Of a stretch of DNA of 64,000 bases, positions 33,148-45,825 are shown piece after piece. The notes under the pieces were generated by a model that did no database searches, was not told the origin of the DNA, and saw only the letters and a list, made by a program, of their open reading frames with translations. This stretch comes from Mesorhizobium huakuii. Lineage in GTDB: Bacteria > Pseudomonadota > Alphaproteobacteria > Rhizobiales > Rhizobiaceae. The position numbers were made by a program, and so were the translations under genes. Position 1 is the first letter of the stretch. The number at the start of each line of letters is the position of its first letter. Location of the stretch: positions 4,088,001 to 4,152,000 of the forward strand of contig NZ_CP050296.1 of the NCBI RefSeq assembly GCF_014189455.1, read 5' to 3'.

Positions 33148-33881
33148 GCCACGGCCCTCCGTGTTCCCAAATAAGCCTCGATGACGCGCGGGTCGGCGAT
33201 CACATCAGCCGGTTTGCCGGCGGCGAGCACGCGGCCATTGTTGAGCACCAAAAGGTGCTGCGACAGGCTCATCAGGAAGGTCAGCACATGCTCGATCAGG
33301 AGGATGGTGATGCCGCGTTCGGCGATGCGGCGGATCAGCCCGATCGACGTCTCGATCTCCGGCTTGGTCAGGCTTGACGCCGGTTCGTCAAGCAACAGCA
33401 TGCGCGGCTGCATGGCGATCGCGGTGGCAAGCATCAGGCATTTGCGCTCGAAGACGGACAGTTCACCGGCCAGCCGGCCGAAGGATGCGGACCCCAGGCC
33501 GACGAACTCCAGTGCTTCTGCCGCTACATCGCGGGCGGCGGCTGCCGCTTTCTCCTGCTTGCCGTAGCTGGCGCCGATCAGCGCGTTTTCGAACACGGTC
33601 AGTCCATCGAAGCTGGTCTCGCGCTGAAAGGTGCGGGCAAGGCCGAGGCGTGCGATGGCATGCCCTGACTTGCCGTTGATGGCGGTCCCGTCGAAGCGGA
33701 TGCGGCCCCGGTCGGGCCCGAACGGGATGCCGGTGATGATGTTGAACAGCGTGCTCTTGCCGCTGCCGTTCGGGCCGGCGATGCCAAAAATCTCGCCGGC
33801 CTCGACCTTGAATGACACGCCGTCGACGGCCTTCAGCGAACCGAAGGCCTTCGAGACGTCGTCCAGTTCAAGCAGGGCCAT
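33144..33881 (-). CDS. livG: ABC transporter ATPase LivG
   Basis: 245 aa. Walker A GPNGSGKSTLFNIITGI, LivG-type LARTFQRETSFDGLTVFEN, a signature-like region (ELSVFERKCLMLATAIAMQP), and Walker B LLLDEPASSLTKPE. The signature is ELSVFERK where LSGGxxK is usual. This deviates clearly from the consensus and may affect activity, or may mark a distinct sub-branch. It begins three bases after the livK stop. Confidence 0.9.
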   Translation of the reverse strand: MALLELDDVSKAFGSLKAVDGVSFKVEAGEIFGIAGPNGSGKSTLFNIITGIPFGPDRGRIRFDGTAINGKSGHAIARLGLARTFQRETSFDGLTVFENALIGASYGKQEKAAAAARDVAAEALEFVGLGSASFGRLAGELSVFERKCLMLATAIAMQPRMLLLDEPASSLTKPEIETSIGLIRRIAERGITILLIEHVLTFLMSLSQHLLVLNNGRVLAAGKPADVIADPRVIEAYLGTRRAVA

Positions 33882-33884
33882 TCC

Positions 33885-35138
33885 TCACTGCATCCAGGGC
33901 TGTGGCTTGAAGGCGCCGGTGGCATATTTCTCCGGCGAGATCAGCGTGCGCTGGCCATCCCAGATCTGGAAGAAGGTGATCGGGATATAGTCGTCGCCTT
34001 GCGTGGCAAGATGCGTGGCCGGGTCGAACTTCAGCCGGCCTTCGGCGACCTGCTTGTCGGTCTCCGACAGCGCCTTCATGATCGCTGCGTGGTCGGATGC
34101 GCCGCCGACCTTCTTGACCGCGTCGAAATAGACATTGGTCATTTCGTAGAGGCCGACGCCGTAGGTGCCGCTCTCGACGCCGTATTTCGCCTTGAACTTG
34201 GCCGCCACCTCGTCGGCGCGCGGGTTCTTCGGCGTGGTCAGCGCGCCACCGAGCAGATTGTAGATGACGCCGTTCGATTTCTTGCCGGTCAGTTCGACGA
34301 ATTCCGGCACGCTCGGCGCGTATTGCAGAAAGACCAGGCTCTTGGTCGGCTGCTCGAGGAACTGGTTCAGGAAGGATGCCGAATTGCCCGGCAGATAGTC
34401 GGTGTTGATGACGACGTCAGGAACATTCTCGCGCACCTTGGCCAGGATCGAACGCCAGTCGGTCACTTCGCCGAAGGGAACGATCTCGTCGACGCTGATG
34501 GTCCAGCCCTTCTCCTTGAAGGTCTTCTTCATGCCTTCCGAGATGGTCTTGGAATAGGCGTTGTCGGAGGAGATGATGGCGACCTTCTTGGTCGGCAAGG
34601 TGATCTTGCCGTCGGCCGCGAGCTTCTCGACGAACAGGGTGACGTCGGTGTTGTAGGCGTCGAAGGACGGCGTCAGCGACCAGCAGCACATGTATTTGTC
34701 CGGGTACGGCGCGATGATGTCCCTGGTCTGCTGCGAGGTGGCCGCCAGCATGTAAGGCATTTCCGCCTCGGCCATGTTGTCGATCTCGAAATTCGTCAGG
34801 CTGGCATAGCCGGTGAGCATGAACTGCACGCCGGGATCTCCAAGCAGGCGCTCGACCGCGCTGGTGACGTTGCCGGCCGACTGATCCTTGACGTCGCCGA
34901 CCACCAGTTCGAACGTGTTGCCGGCAACGCCGCCGGCGGCGTTTGCCTCGTCGATCGCCATCTGCACGCCGCGCTGGAATTCCTGGCCGTCGGCCGCCGC
35001 AGGTCCGGTAATCGGTGCCAGCAGGCCGATCTTGACGACATCGGCGAAGGCGGGAACGGCGGATACGGCAAACGCGCCGATCAGCGCGGTGCTCATCAGC
35101 ATATGGCGGATTCTGGTGGCGGTGGATTTGGATCTCAT
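33885..35138 (-). CDS. livK: Periplasmic substrate-binding protein LivK-like
   Basis: 417 aa from ATG 35138, preceded by AGGGA. A signal peptide (MSTALIGAFAVSAVPAFA) is followed by a type 1 periplasmic-binding fold (VVKIGLLAPITGPAAADGQE, then QMAIDEANAAGGVAG, then VAIISSDNAYSKTISEGMKK). It is the first gene of livK-livG-livF-livH-livM. Substrate specificity cannot be read reliably. Association with an RpiR regulator, an M20 amidohydrolase and an alpha/beta hydrolase suggests an N-acylated or amide compound rather than plain branched-chain amino acids. Confidence 0.92.
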   Translation of the reverse strand: MRSKSTATRIRHMLMSTALIGAFAVSAVPAFADVVKIGLLAPITGPAAADGQEFQRGVQMAIDEANAAGGVAGNTFELVVGDVKDQSAGNVTSAVERLLGDPGVQFMLTGYASLTNFEIDNMAEAEMPYMLAATSQQTRDIIAPYPDKYMCCWSLTPSFDAYNTDVTLFVEKLAADGKITLPTKKVAIISSDNAYSKTISEGMKKTFKEKGWTISVDEIVPFGEVTDWRSILAKVRENVPDVVINTDYLPGNSASFLNQFLEQPTKSLVFLQYAPSVPEFVELTGKKSNGVIYNLLGGALTTPKNPRADEVAAKFKAKYGVESGTYGVGLYEMTNVYFDAVKKVGGASDHAAIMKALSETDKQVAEGRLKFDPATHLATQGDDYIPITFFQIWDGQRTLISPEKYATGAFKPQPWMQ

Positions 35139-35182
35139 CGTGCTGTTCCCTGTTTTCCTCCCGTTCATCGGGAGTTGGATAA

Positions 35183-35204
35183 TTGACAATCTACGCATAA
35201 TTGT
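35183..35204. promoter_or_regulatory. Candidate RpiR site in the liv / hydrolase divergent region
   Basis: TTGACAATC, then three bases, GCAT, and AATTGT. This closely matches 28068-28090 in front of the RpiR gene: both have ACAAT and ATTGT halves, 9-10 bases apart, with GCAT inside. It lies 45 bases upstream of the livK start and 125 bases upstream of the hydrolase start. Confidence 0.5.
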
Positions 35205-35210
35205 TCTTAT

Positions 35211-35228
35211 TTGAAAAGGATTTTTCAA
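35211..35228. promoter_or_regulatory. Palindrome TTGAAAA-N4-TTTTCAA
   Basis: Perfect 7-base arms around GGAT, seven bases from the candidate RpiR site in the livK / alpha-beta-hydrolase divergent region. It is a possible second operator, or part of the livK promoter. Confidence 0.4.
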
Positions 35229-35328
35229 CGCGACCTGATCGGGAAGACGATTCCCGCAAAGGTGTAAAAGCCGTGGCGCTTTGCTGCGCACCTGCACTGA
35301 AACAAGACAATTCCAGACGGAGCGGACC

Positions 35329-36147
35329 ATGACGATCGCGCAGAAGACCCTTGAAACCAGCCACGGCAAGATCGCCGTTCGCGAGACCGGCGGCAAAGGC
35401 ACCGCCGTGCTGCTGGTCCACGGCAATTCGTCTTCAAGTGCCGTTTTCCGCAACCAGCTCGAGAGCCCGCTGGGCGAGCGCTACCGCATCATTGCTGCCG
35501 ATCTGCCGGGGCATGGGGCATCAGGCGATGCGATCGATCCGGACCGCTCCTACAGCATGGAGGGCTATGCCGATGCGATGACTGAAGTGTTAGGCCTGCT
35601 TGGTGTCAGCAAGGCCATCGTTTTTGGCTGGTCGCTTGGCGGCCATATCGGATTGGAGATGATCGACCGCTTTCCAGGCCTGCTCGGCCTGATGATTACA
35701 GGCACCCCGCCGGTGGCGCCTGAGGAAGTCGGCAACGGCTTCAAGCCGAGCCCGCATATGCACCTTGCCGGGCAGGAGACCTTTAGCGCCGCCGATGTCG
35801 AGGCCTATGCGCGCAGCACCTGCGGCGAGCCGTTCGAGCCGTTCCTCATCGACACGGTCGCGCGCACCGACGGACGGGCGCGACGCCTGATGTTCGAAAA
35901 ATTCGCGGCCGGCACCGGCCGCAACCAGCGCGAAATCGTCGCCGGCAAGACGCCGCCGATCGCCGTGCTGAACGGCATCGACGAACCCTTCGTCAACACC
36001 GATTTCGTCGCGGCGGTGAAGTTTTCCAACCTTTGGGAAGGCAAGGCGCATCTGCTCGACAGATCGGGCCATGCACCGTTCTGGGATTCGCCCGACCGTT
36101 TTGATCCGATCTTCGCTCGCTTCCTGGCAAGCGTCGACAAAAGCTAG
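35329..36147 (+). CDS. Alpha/beta-fold hydrolase
   Basis: 272 aa from ATG 35329 (MTIAQKTLETSHGKIAVRET). It has the oxyanion-hole motif VLLVHGNSSSS (about 33-43), the nucleophile elbow FGWSLGGHIG (Ser near 104), a cap domain and a late catalytic His in DRSGHAPFWDSPDRF. A possible acid lies in LNGIDEPFVNTDF. It is a general carboxylester or amide hydrolase; the substrate is unknown. It is divergent from the liv operon with a shared control region. Its TAG stop codon lies in the first bases of a 106-base palindromic repeat. Confidence 0.9.
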   Translation: MTIAQKTLETSHGKIAVRETGGKGTAVLLVHGNSSSSAVFRNQLESPLGERYRIIAADLPGHGASGDAIDPDRSYSMEGYADAMTEVLGLLGVSKAIVFGWSLGGHIGLEMIDRFPGLLGLMITGTPPVAPEEVGNGFKPSPHMHLAGQETFSAADVEAYARSTCGEPFEPFLIDTVARTDGRARRLMFEKFAAGTGRNQREIVAGKTPPIAVLNGIDEPFVNTDFVAAVKFSNLWEGKAHLLDRSGHAPFWDSPDRFDPIFARFLASVDKS

Positions 36148-36249
36148 AGCAATTGCAGGAAAAGTGTGAAGCGGTTTTCCGTTCGGAATTGCGTCAAAAC
36201 AAAAAGTTGGAGCGTTTCGCCGTTTCTGTGAAACGGTGAAACGCTCTAG
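36144..36249. repeat. 106-base palindromic intergenic repeat, copy 2
   Basis: It begins CTAGAGCAATTGCAGG and ends CGCTCTAG; same length and two-hairpin layout as 6589-6694, sharing GGAATTGCGTCAAAACAAA and GTGAAACGGTGAA. The second stem has one mismatch. It lies between the convergent alpha/beta hydrolase and HD-domain genes and provides the hydrolase TAG stop. It ends 14 bases before the HD gene stop, so it is a likely two-way terminator. Confidence 0.85.
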
Positions 36250-36262
36250 GCGCGAGCAGCCG

Positions 36263-36796
36263 TCAGGATTTTGCCGGACTATCCGACGGCATCGAACATT
36301 GTTCGGCGGCACGCCGCCACAGCGTCGCATTGCCCTGTTTCAGAACCTCGAGCAGTCGGATCTTTTCAACGCGGTAGACGCGCCAGAAGCCGGGATCGTA
36401 CCGTTCAATGGTGCGCGTGTTGTCGATGAGATCGGCAAGCTTGATCGTCTTGGCTTGCGCAGGCGCGGCTGCCGTATGCGCCAAATCCCTGGCCTTGCGT
36501 GCCGCACGGTTGCCGTCGGAAGGCACCGACACATCGGTCAGCCACCCGACGAGTTCGGCGACCGTGCGACCGAATTCGACTTCGATCTCGGCAATCGTGA
36601 CCGGCGTGTCTTCCACCACATCGTGCAGATAGGCCGCGGCGATCATTTCGTCAGTATGCGGCACGCCACGCACGATCTCGGCGACCGCGGTGGGATGCAC
36701 AATATAGGGTTCGTTGGTGTATTTTCGCCGCTGGTCGATCGACTCATGCGCCTGGGTGGCAAATGCAAGGGCACGGCGCTCCAAATCGCTAGGCAA
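36263..36796 (-). CDS. HD-domain phosphohydrolase (SpoT/MESH1-like)
   Basis: 177 aa, cytoplasmic. HD-superfamily metal ligands are in [39 protein letters not shown] and [14 protein letters not shown]. These match the single-domain (p)ppGpp hydrolase-type proteins. It has no synthetase, TGS or ACT domain, so it is a stand-alone hydrolase and not full-length Rel. The substrate could be (p)ppGpp or another nucleotide. It lies 46 bases downstream of an SDR gene, possibly in the same operon. Confidence 0.85.
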   Translation of the reverse strand: MPSDLERRALAFATQAHESIDQRRKYTNEPYIVHPTAVAEIVRGVPHTDEMIAAAYLHDVVEDTPVTIAEIEVEFGRTVAELVGWLTDVSVPSDGNRAARKARDLAHTAAAPAQAKTIKLADLIDNTRTIERYDPGFWRVYRVEKIRLLEVLKQGNATLWRRAAEQCSMPSDSPAKS

Positions 36797-36842
36797 GAAT
36801 CCCCTCCTGAAAATATCTTTCCAAAAATCGGCGGCAGCGGGC

Positions 36843-37613
36843 CTAAGCCACCGACCAGCCTCCGTCGACCAAAATATTCGCCCCGGTGATCAGCGACGCA
36901 GCCGGCGAGGCGAGGAACACCACGGTTCCCGCCACATCGATCGGGTCGCCAATGCGTCCGAGCGGAATGTGGCCGAGCACATGCGCGTGGAAATCCGGTT
37001 CGGCGAGCGAGGGGCGTGTGCCATCGGTCCAGATGAAGGTCGGCGCCACGCTGTTGACCGCGATCCCGTGCTGCGCCCACTCGGCGGCCAGGCAGCGCGT
37101 CAGATGGTTGATCGCCGCCTTGGTCATGCAATAGATCGCCTCGCCCTTCAGCGTCACCGTGCCGGCCTGAGAACTGATGTTGATGATGCGCCCGCCTTTT
37201 TGCGCGATCATCAGCTTTCCGACCGCCTGGGTGGTGAAGAACGTGCCCTTGAGGTTGACGTTCACCGTCAGGTCGAAATCCTCCTCGGTGACGTTCTCCG
37301 CCAGGTTTTCCGGCCCGAGCCCGACATTGTTGACCAGGACGTCGATGCGGCCGAAGGCGGCATGCGCGTCGGCGACACCTTTGCGCACCGTGGCAAGATC
37401 GGTCGCATCCATCCGCACGGCAAGCGCCCGCCGGCCGATACGTTCGATCTCGGCGACAAGCTCCGCGCCGTCGGCCTTGTTTCGTACGCCGACGATCATG
37501 TCGGCGCCGGAGCCGGCGCAAGCCAGTGCACAGGCGCGGCCAATGCCGCGCGAAGCGCCGGTGACCAGCACCACCTTGCCGGCCAGATCGAATTTTGGCG
37601 TGAAGTCCGTCAT
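36843..37613 (-). CDS. Short-chain dehydrogenase/reductase (SDR)
   Basis: 256 aa classical SDR. The cofactor motif [18 protein letters not shown] is near the N-terminus (about 16-33), with [14 protein letters not shown], the catalytic Ser in [33 protein letters not shown] (Tyr-x-x-x-Lys) and the C-terminal LVDGGWSVA. The residue after the Gly motif region (VRNK) suggests NADP preference, but this is weak. The substrate is unknown. It is probably co-transcribed with the HD-domain gene. Confidence 0.92.
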   Translation of the reverse strand: MTDFTPKFDLAGKVVLVTGASRGIGRACALACAGSGADMIVGVRNKADGAELVAEIERIGRRALAVRMDATDLATVRKGVADAHAAFGRIDVLVNNVGLGPENLAENVTEEDFDLTVNVNLKGTFFTTQAVGKLMIAQKGGRIINISSQAGTVTLKGEAIYCMTKAAINHLTRCLAAEWAQHGIAVNSVAPTFIWTDGTRPSLAEPDFHAHVLGHIPLGRIGDPIDVAGTVVFLASPAASLITGANILVDGGWSVA

Positions 37614-37828
37614 CGCAACCTCCCCTGAAAGCTTTTCGGGCCGAATCCGTCCACAGTGCGCGCATGGGAACGGCCGCTTTGCTGAAGACTACCTGCTCAC
37701 GGCATGAAAACCAGCCGGCATCGTGCCTCACGACAAGAACACCGTTCACCCCAGGACTTGCCATGCGCCGGCCATCATGATGCCATCTCGCAAGGTAAGA
37801 TCGCACCTTGCGGGTTCCGGGGTGGGCG

Positions 37829-40800
37829 ATGCAGTTTGGGCGAAGGGCAGTCGAAAGGGTGCGCATGTGCGCGGCGTTTGCCGCGGCGATCATGCTGTGC
37901 CTCTGTATGCTGGTCCCGGCTCAAGCCGAGGAGCCCAAAGCGCTGAAAGGTATCGCGCTCATCATCGGCCAGTCCGACTACAAGCATGTCGGCAAACTGC
38001 CCAATCCCGAAAACGACGCCCGCGCCATCGAGGAAATGTTCGACAAGCTCGGCTTCGAAACAACCGTGGCCACCAACCGCGACGCCCGCAAATTGCGGCG
38101 CGATCTCGAAGGCTTCGTCGACGACGCCGAGGGCGCTGACGTCGCCGTCATCTATTATTCCGGTCACGGCATCGAGGCCGGAGGCGAGAATTTCCTGGTC
38201 CCTGTCGATGCCGATATCTCGGCGCTCGAAGATGCCGGTGAGAAGCTGGTGCCGCTGTCATCGATCGTGACCGAACTCAAGGCCAAGGTGCCGGTTACGA
38301 TCGTGCTGCTCGATGCCTGCCGCAACGATCCATTCCCGCCGGGCACGCTGCTGAAACTGGCGCCGGAGGACGAGGGCAAGCCGATCGGCACCGGCGGTCT
38401 TGGTGAGACGCGCAGCGTCGTGGCGCTGAAGAGCAGCGCGCCGGCCAACGACTCGGCCGACGACAGCCTTGGCCAGGTCATCGGCTTTGCCGCCGAGCCC
38501 GGCAAGGTGGCGCTCGATGGTCCGGCCGATGGCAACAGCCCCTACGCGGCGGCGATCCTGCGCCACATCGACATGATGGGCGGCGAGGAATTCGGCACCG
38601 TGCTGCGCATGATCGGCGAAGAGGTCTATCTCAAGACCAACGGCCAGCAGCGGCCATGGGTCAATGAGAGCCTGCGCCGGCTGCTCTATTTCGGCACGCC
38701 GGCCGAAGCCCCGAAAGGCGATGAAGGCGACATCCTCACCGAGCGCCGCCGGCTGCTGCTCACCATTTCAGCGCTGCCCGACCCTGAACGCCGCCAGATC
38801 GAAACCATCTCGCGCGACGGTGGCGTGCCGATGGATGCGCTCTACGCCATGTTGAAGACACTCGGCGCCGACACGCCGAAGGACCCGGCCGAACTCGATA
38901 AATTGCTGCGCGGCCAGACCGAGCGGCTGAAGCAGGTTCTGGCCGAGCAGGCGGCGCTGAAGAGCCAGGACCCGGAGATCGTCCGCCTGTCCAAACTGGC
39001 CGACCAGGCGGTGCGCGAGGGCGCGCTCGATGCCGCCCGGAAATTCCACGAACAGGCCAAGGCGCGCGTCGGTGAATTGTCAAATACTGTCGACAAGGCC
39101 GAAGCCGATCTCAAGGCGCGCCGGCTGGAATTCGCCGAGGTGTTTGGCAACAGCGCAAAAACCTACGAAATCTCTTTCAAGTTTCAGGAGGCGGCCCAGG
39201 ATTACGGCAAGGCTTACGAGCAGGCCGAGAAATGGGACGATGAGGACGCCTGGTTCTACAAGGCGGCTGAGGCCAACGCGCTCTCCCAGCAAGGCGCCTT
39301 CTCCGGCGACAATGCATTTCTGGCGCAAGCGGTCGCGGCCTATGAAAAGAGCCTGACCTATGTGTCGCCCGAGAAAAATCCACGGCAATGGGCGGCCACC
39401 CAGAACAACCTCGCCACGACGCTCTCGACGCTGGGCGAGCGCGAGGCCGGCCGCGACAACCTCGACAAGGCGGCGGCCGCCTTCGAACAGGCCCTGACGG
39501 TCTATACGCGCGCGGCCTATCCGGATGACTGGGCGTCGACGTCAGGTAATCTCGGCACCGTCTACTGGCGGCTTGGCCAGCGCGAGACCGGCACGGCGCT
39601 GCTCGACAAGGCGGTTGCCACCTTCCGCGCCGCGCTCGAGGTGCAGGGCTCGAAAAAAGTGCCGCTGGAATGGGCGGCAACGCAGAACAATCTCGGCATC
39701 GTGCTGTCTGAACTCGGCGAGCGTGAGACGGCCAGCGACAGCTTTCGCGCTGCCATCGAGGCGCATCGCGCTGCCCTGACCGAATATAGCCGCGAGCGCG
39801 TGCCGCTCGACTGGGCGTTGAGCGAGGTCAATCTCGGTGCTGCGCTGTTTCGCCTCGGCGCGCGCGAGAAGGATGTCGCGACGCTGGAGCAATCTGTCGC
39901 CGCCTACCAGTCGGCGACGGAGGAAATGACCAGGGAGCGCGCTCCGGCGCAATGGGCGACCATTCAGAACAATATGAGTTCGGCGCTGGAAACGATCGGC
40001 GAGATCAATGGCGACATCCCGACGCTGCAGCATGCGCGCGAAGCGGCCGAAGCAGCGCTCACCGTGTGGACGCGCGAGCATGCGCCGGCAAGCTGGGCCA
40101 ACGGCCAGCTGACGCTCGGCAACGCCTTGCAGCGCCTCGGCGTGAAACAGGACGACACCGCGACACTGCTCAAGTCGGTGTCCGCCTATGAGGCAGCACT
40201 CTCGGAATATCCGCGCGAAAAGCTGCCGCTCGACTGGGCCTCGCTGCAGCAGAATCTCGGCTCGGCCTATGCCTCGCTCGGCGATCGCGACACCGGAATC
40301 GACTATCTGCAGAAGTCGGCAACCGCGTATCGCAGCGCATCGGAAGTTTACACGGCTACGGCCGCGCCCACGGAGTTCGCTTCCATCGAGCACAGTCTCG
40401 GCGGCACGCTGTCGACCTGGGGCGATCGCGCCGGCGACAGAGTGGTGCTCGAACAGGCGGTCGCCGCCTACGATGCCGCGCTCACCGTACGGACCAAGGA
40501 CAATGCCCCGAAGGATTGGGCAAAGACGCAGTATCGGCTGGGCGCTGCGCTTTCGATGCTTGGCAAATCCAGCGACGGCCCGACCGAAGCGCTCGAACGC
40601 TCCGCGACGGCCTATCGTGCGGCGCTTGAAGTGCAGACCCGCGACAGCGATCCCGATGCCTGGGCAGCGACGCAATGGGGGGCTTGGCCATGTGCTTCTG
40701 GTGCTGGGAGACCGCGTGCAGGACGGCGACGATTTCAAGCAGTCGGTGACGGCGCTTGAAGCGGCTTTGCCCTTCTATGACATTGCCAGCGTGCCGCAGG

Positions 40801-41708
40801 ATCACGCCCAGCTGCAGAACGATCTCGGCAGCGCCTATTATTACCTCGCCGGCGCGAGCAACGATCCGTCGCTCTACCAGAAGGCGGCGACGGCGCATGA
40901 AGCAGCCCTTGCTGTTTACGCCACGCTGCCGGACCGCACGTTGTGGGCCTCCGTCGAAAGCGATCTCGGCAATGCGCGCATGATGCAGGCGAGTGCGGCT
41001 TCCGATCCGGACATCATGGCGAAGTCGGTGCAGGCCTATGAGGCGGCCCTGACGGTGACGACCCGCGACAAGGATGCCGATGGCTGGACGCGCAACCAGT
41101 CCAATCTGGCGAGCGCGCTGTCGTCGCTGGGCTATTGGCGCAACGACGTCGCCTTGCTGAAACGCTCGGCTGGCATCTACCGCAGCATACAGGCCGTGCG
41201 CACCCGGGCTCGCGACCCCGAACGCTGGGCGACCACACAGGGCAACCTCGCCAATGTGCTGAGCATGATCGCGGCGAGGGAACCTTCGCCTGATGTGTTC
41301 GACGAGGCGATCGCCGTCAACCGGGCGCTGGCCGACGAGGTTGGCCGCGACCGCGACCCAGACCGCTGGGCGAGCCTGCAGAACGAAGTCGGCTATGCCC
41401 TGACGCTGGCTGGCCGCTCGGAAAACAACGTTGCCCGTTTCGAGGAAGCGGTGCCGATCCTGCGCGAGGCGATCGCCGTGCAGAAGAAGATCAATTCGGT
41501 GCCGGCCGTCGCCTTCACCGAGGACAGTCTTTGCGACGTGCTGACCGATCTGGGTGCTGCCCGCAAGGACAAGGCGCTGGCTGAGGAGGCGATCACTGCT
41601 TGCCAGGAGGCGCTCGTCATCTTCAGGGATCGCAAGATGGACGATCTCACCGCGGGTTCGGAAAAGAACCTTGCCGAGGCTCAGGCCTTGCTGGCTGATT
41701 TGCACTGA
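37829..41708 (+). pseudogene. Exported caspase-like (C14) protein with long TPR array, broken by one extra G
   Basis: Start ATG 37829 (MQFGRRAVERVRM) with GGGGTGGG upstream; a signal peptide ends VPAQA. The caspase domain (about 35-250) has the catalytic pair His113 (IYYSGHGIEAGG) and Cys164 (VLLDACRNDPF). A helical linker (about 310-440) precedes many 55-60-residue TPR-like repeats, each with a Trp before a QNNLG-like helix (QWAATQNNLATTLSTLGERE; LEWAATQNNLGIVLSELGER). The reading breaks in a run of six Gs (40677-40682): after AATQWG it continues one frame over as LGHVLLVLGDRVQDG and ends LAEAQALLADLH. Repaired length is 1292 aa. A periplasmic location follows from the signal peptide. Confidence 0.85.
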
Positions 41709-41830
41709 TACTGGAGTGCCACGTGTCCAGTTGGACATGCAAAGGACGCTCCGGCAACGGTCGTTCTTGGCGTTTGTTGCTCCGGCACCTCCATTGGCGC
41801 GTGACACCGTTCAGCGAGAAGCGTATATTG

Positions 41831-41850
41831 ACATAAAGATATCCTTATGT
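41831..41850. promoter_or_regulatory. Palindromic operator upstream of metH
   Basis: ACATAAAGAT-ATCCTTATGT, a 20-base palindrome with one mismatched pair, 34 bases upstream of the metH start. From memory it resembles the ATAAAGATATCTTTAT-type sites assigned to SahR, an ArsR-family regulator sensing S-adenosylhomocysteine in methionine-cycle genes. No such regulator is encoded in this window. Confidence 0.55.
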
Positions 41851-41884
41851 GACATGAATAGGCCTGTCGCCCAAGGGATAGAAA

Positions 41885-45781
<3,897 letters not shown>

Positions 45782-45825
45782 TCCAAGGCGACGATAAATC
45801 CCAGGCTTTGCAGTTGGAGCGCTGA

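Noticed and set aside
40670..40690. Programmed frameshift at the G6 run
   Set aside because: The in-frame codons TGG GGG GCT do not form a standard slippery heptamer and the needed shift is +1. Homopolymer error is the simpler explanation.
39340..41650. Regularly spaced repeats that might be taken for a CRISPR array
   Set aside because: They are 165-180-base degenerate coding repeats (TPR units), not short identical repeats with unique spacers, and no cas genes are near.
40482..41807. 441-codon minus-strand frame opposite the caspase-TPR gene
   Set aside because: It is the mirror of a repeat array, so it also appears periodic (recurrent RPAIG-like strings), but the plus strand has the real TPR pattern.
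41709..41884. SAM or cobalamin riboswitch in front of metH
   Set aside because: The leader is short and shows no conserved riboswitch core; the palindrome is better explained as a protein-binding site.
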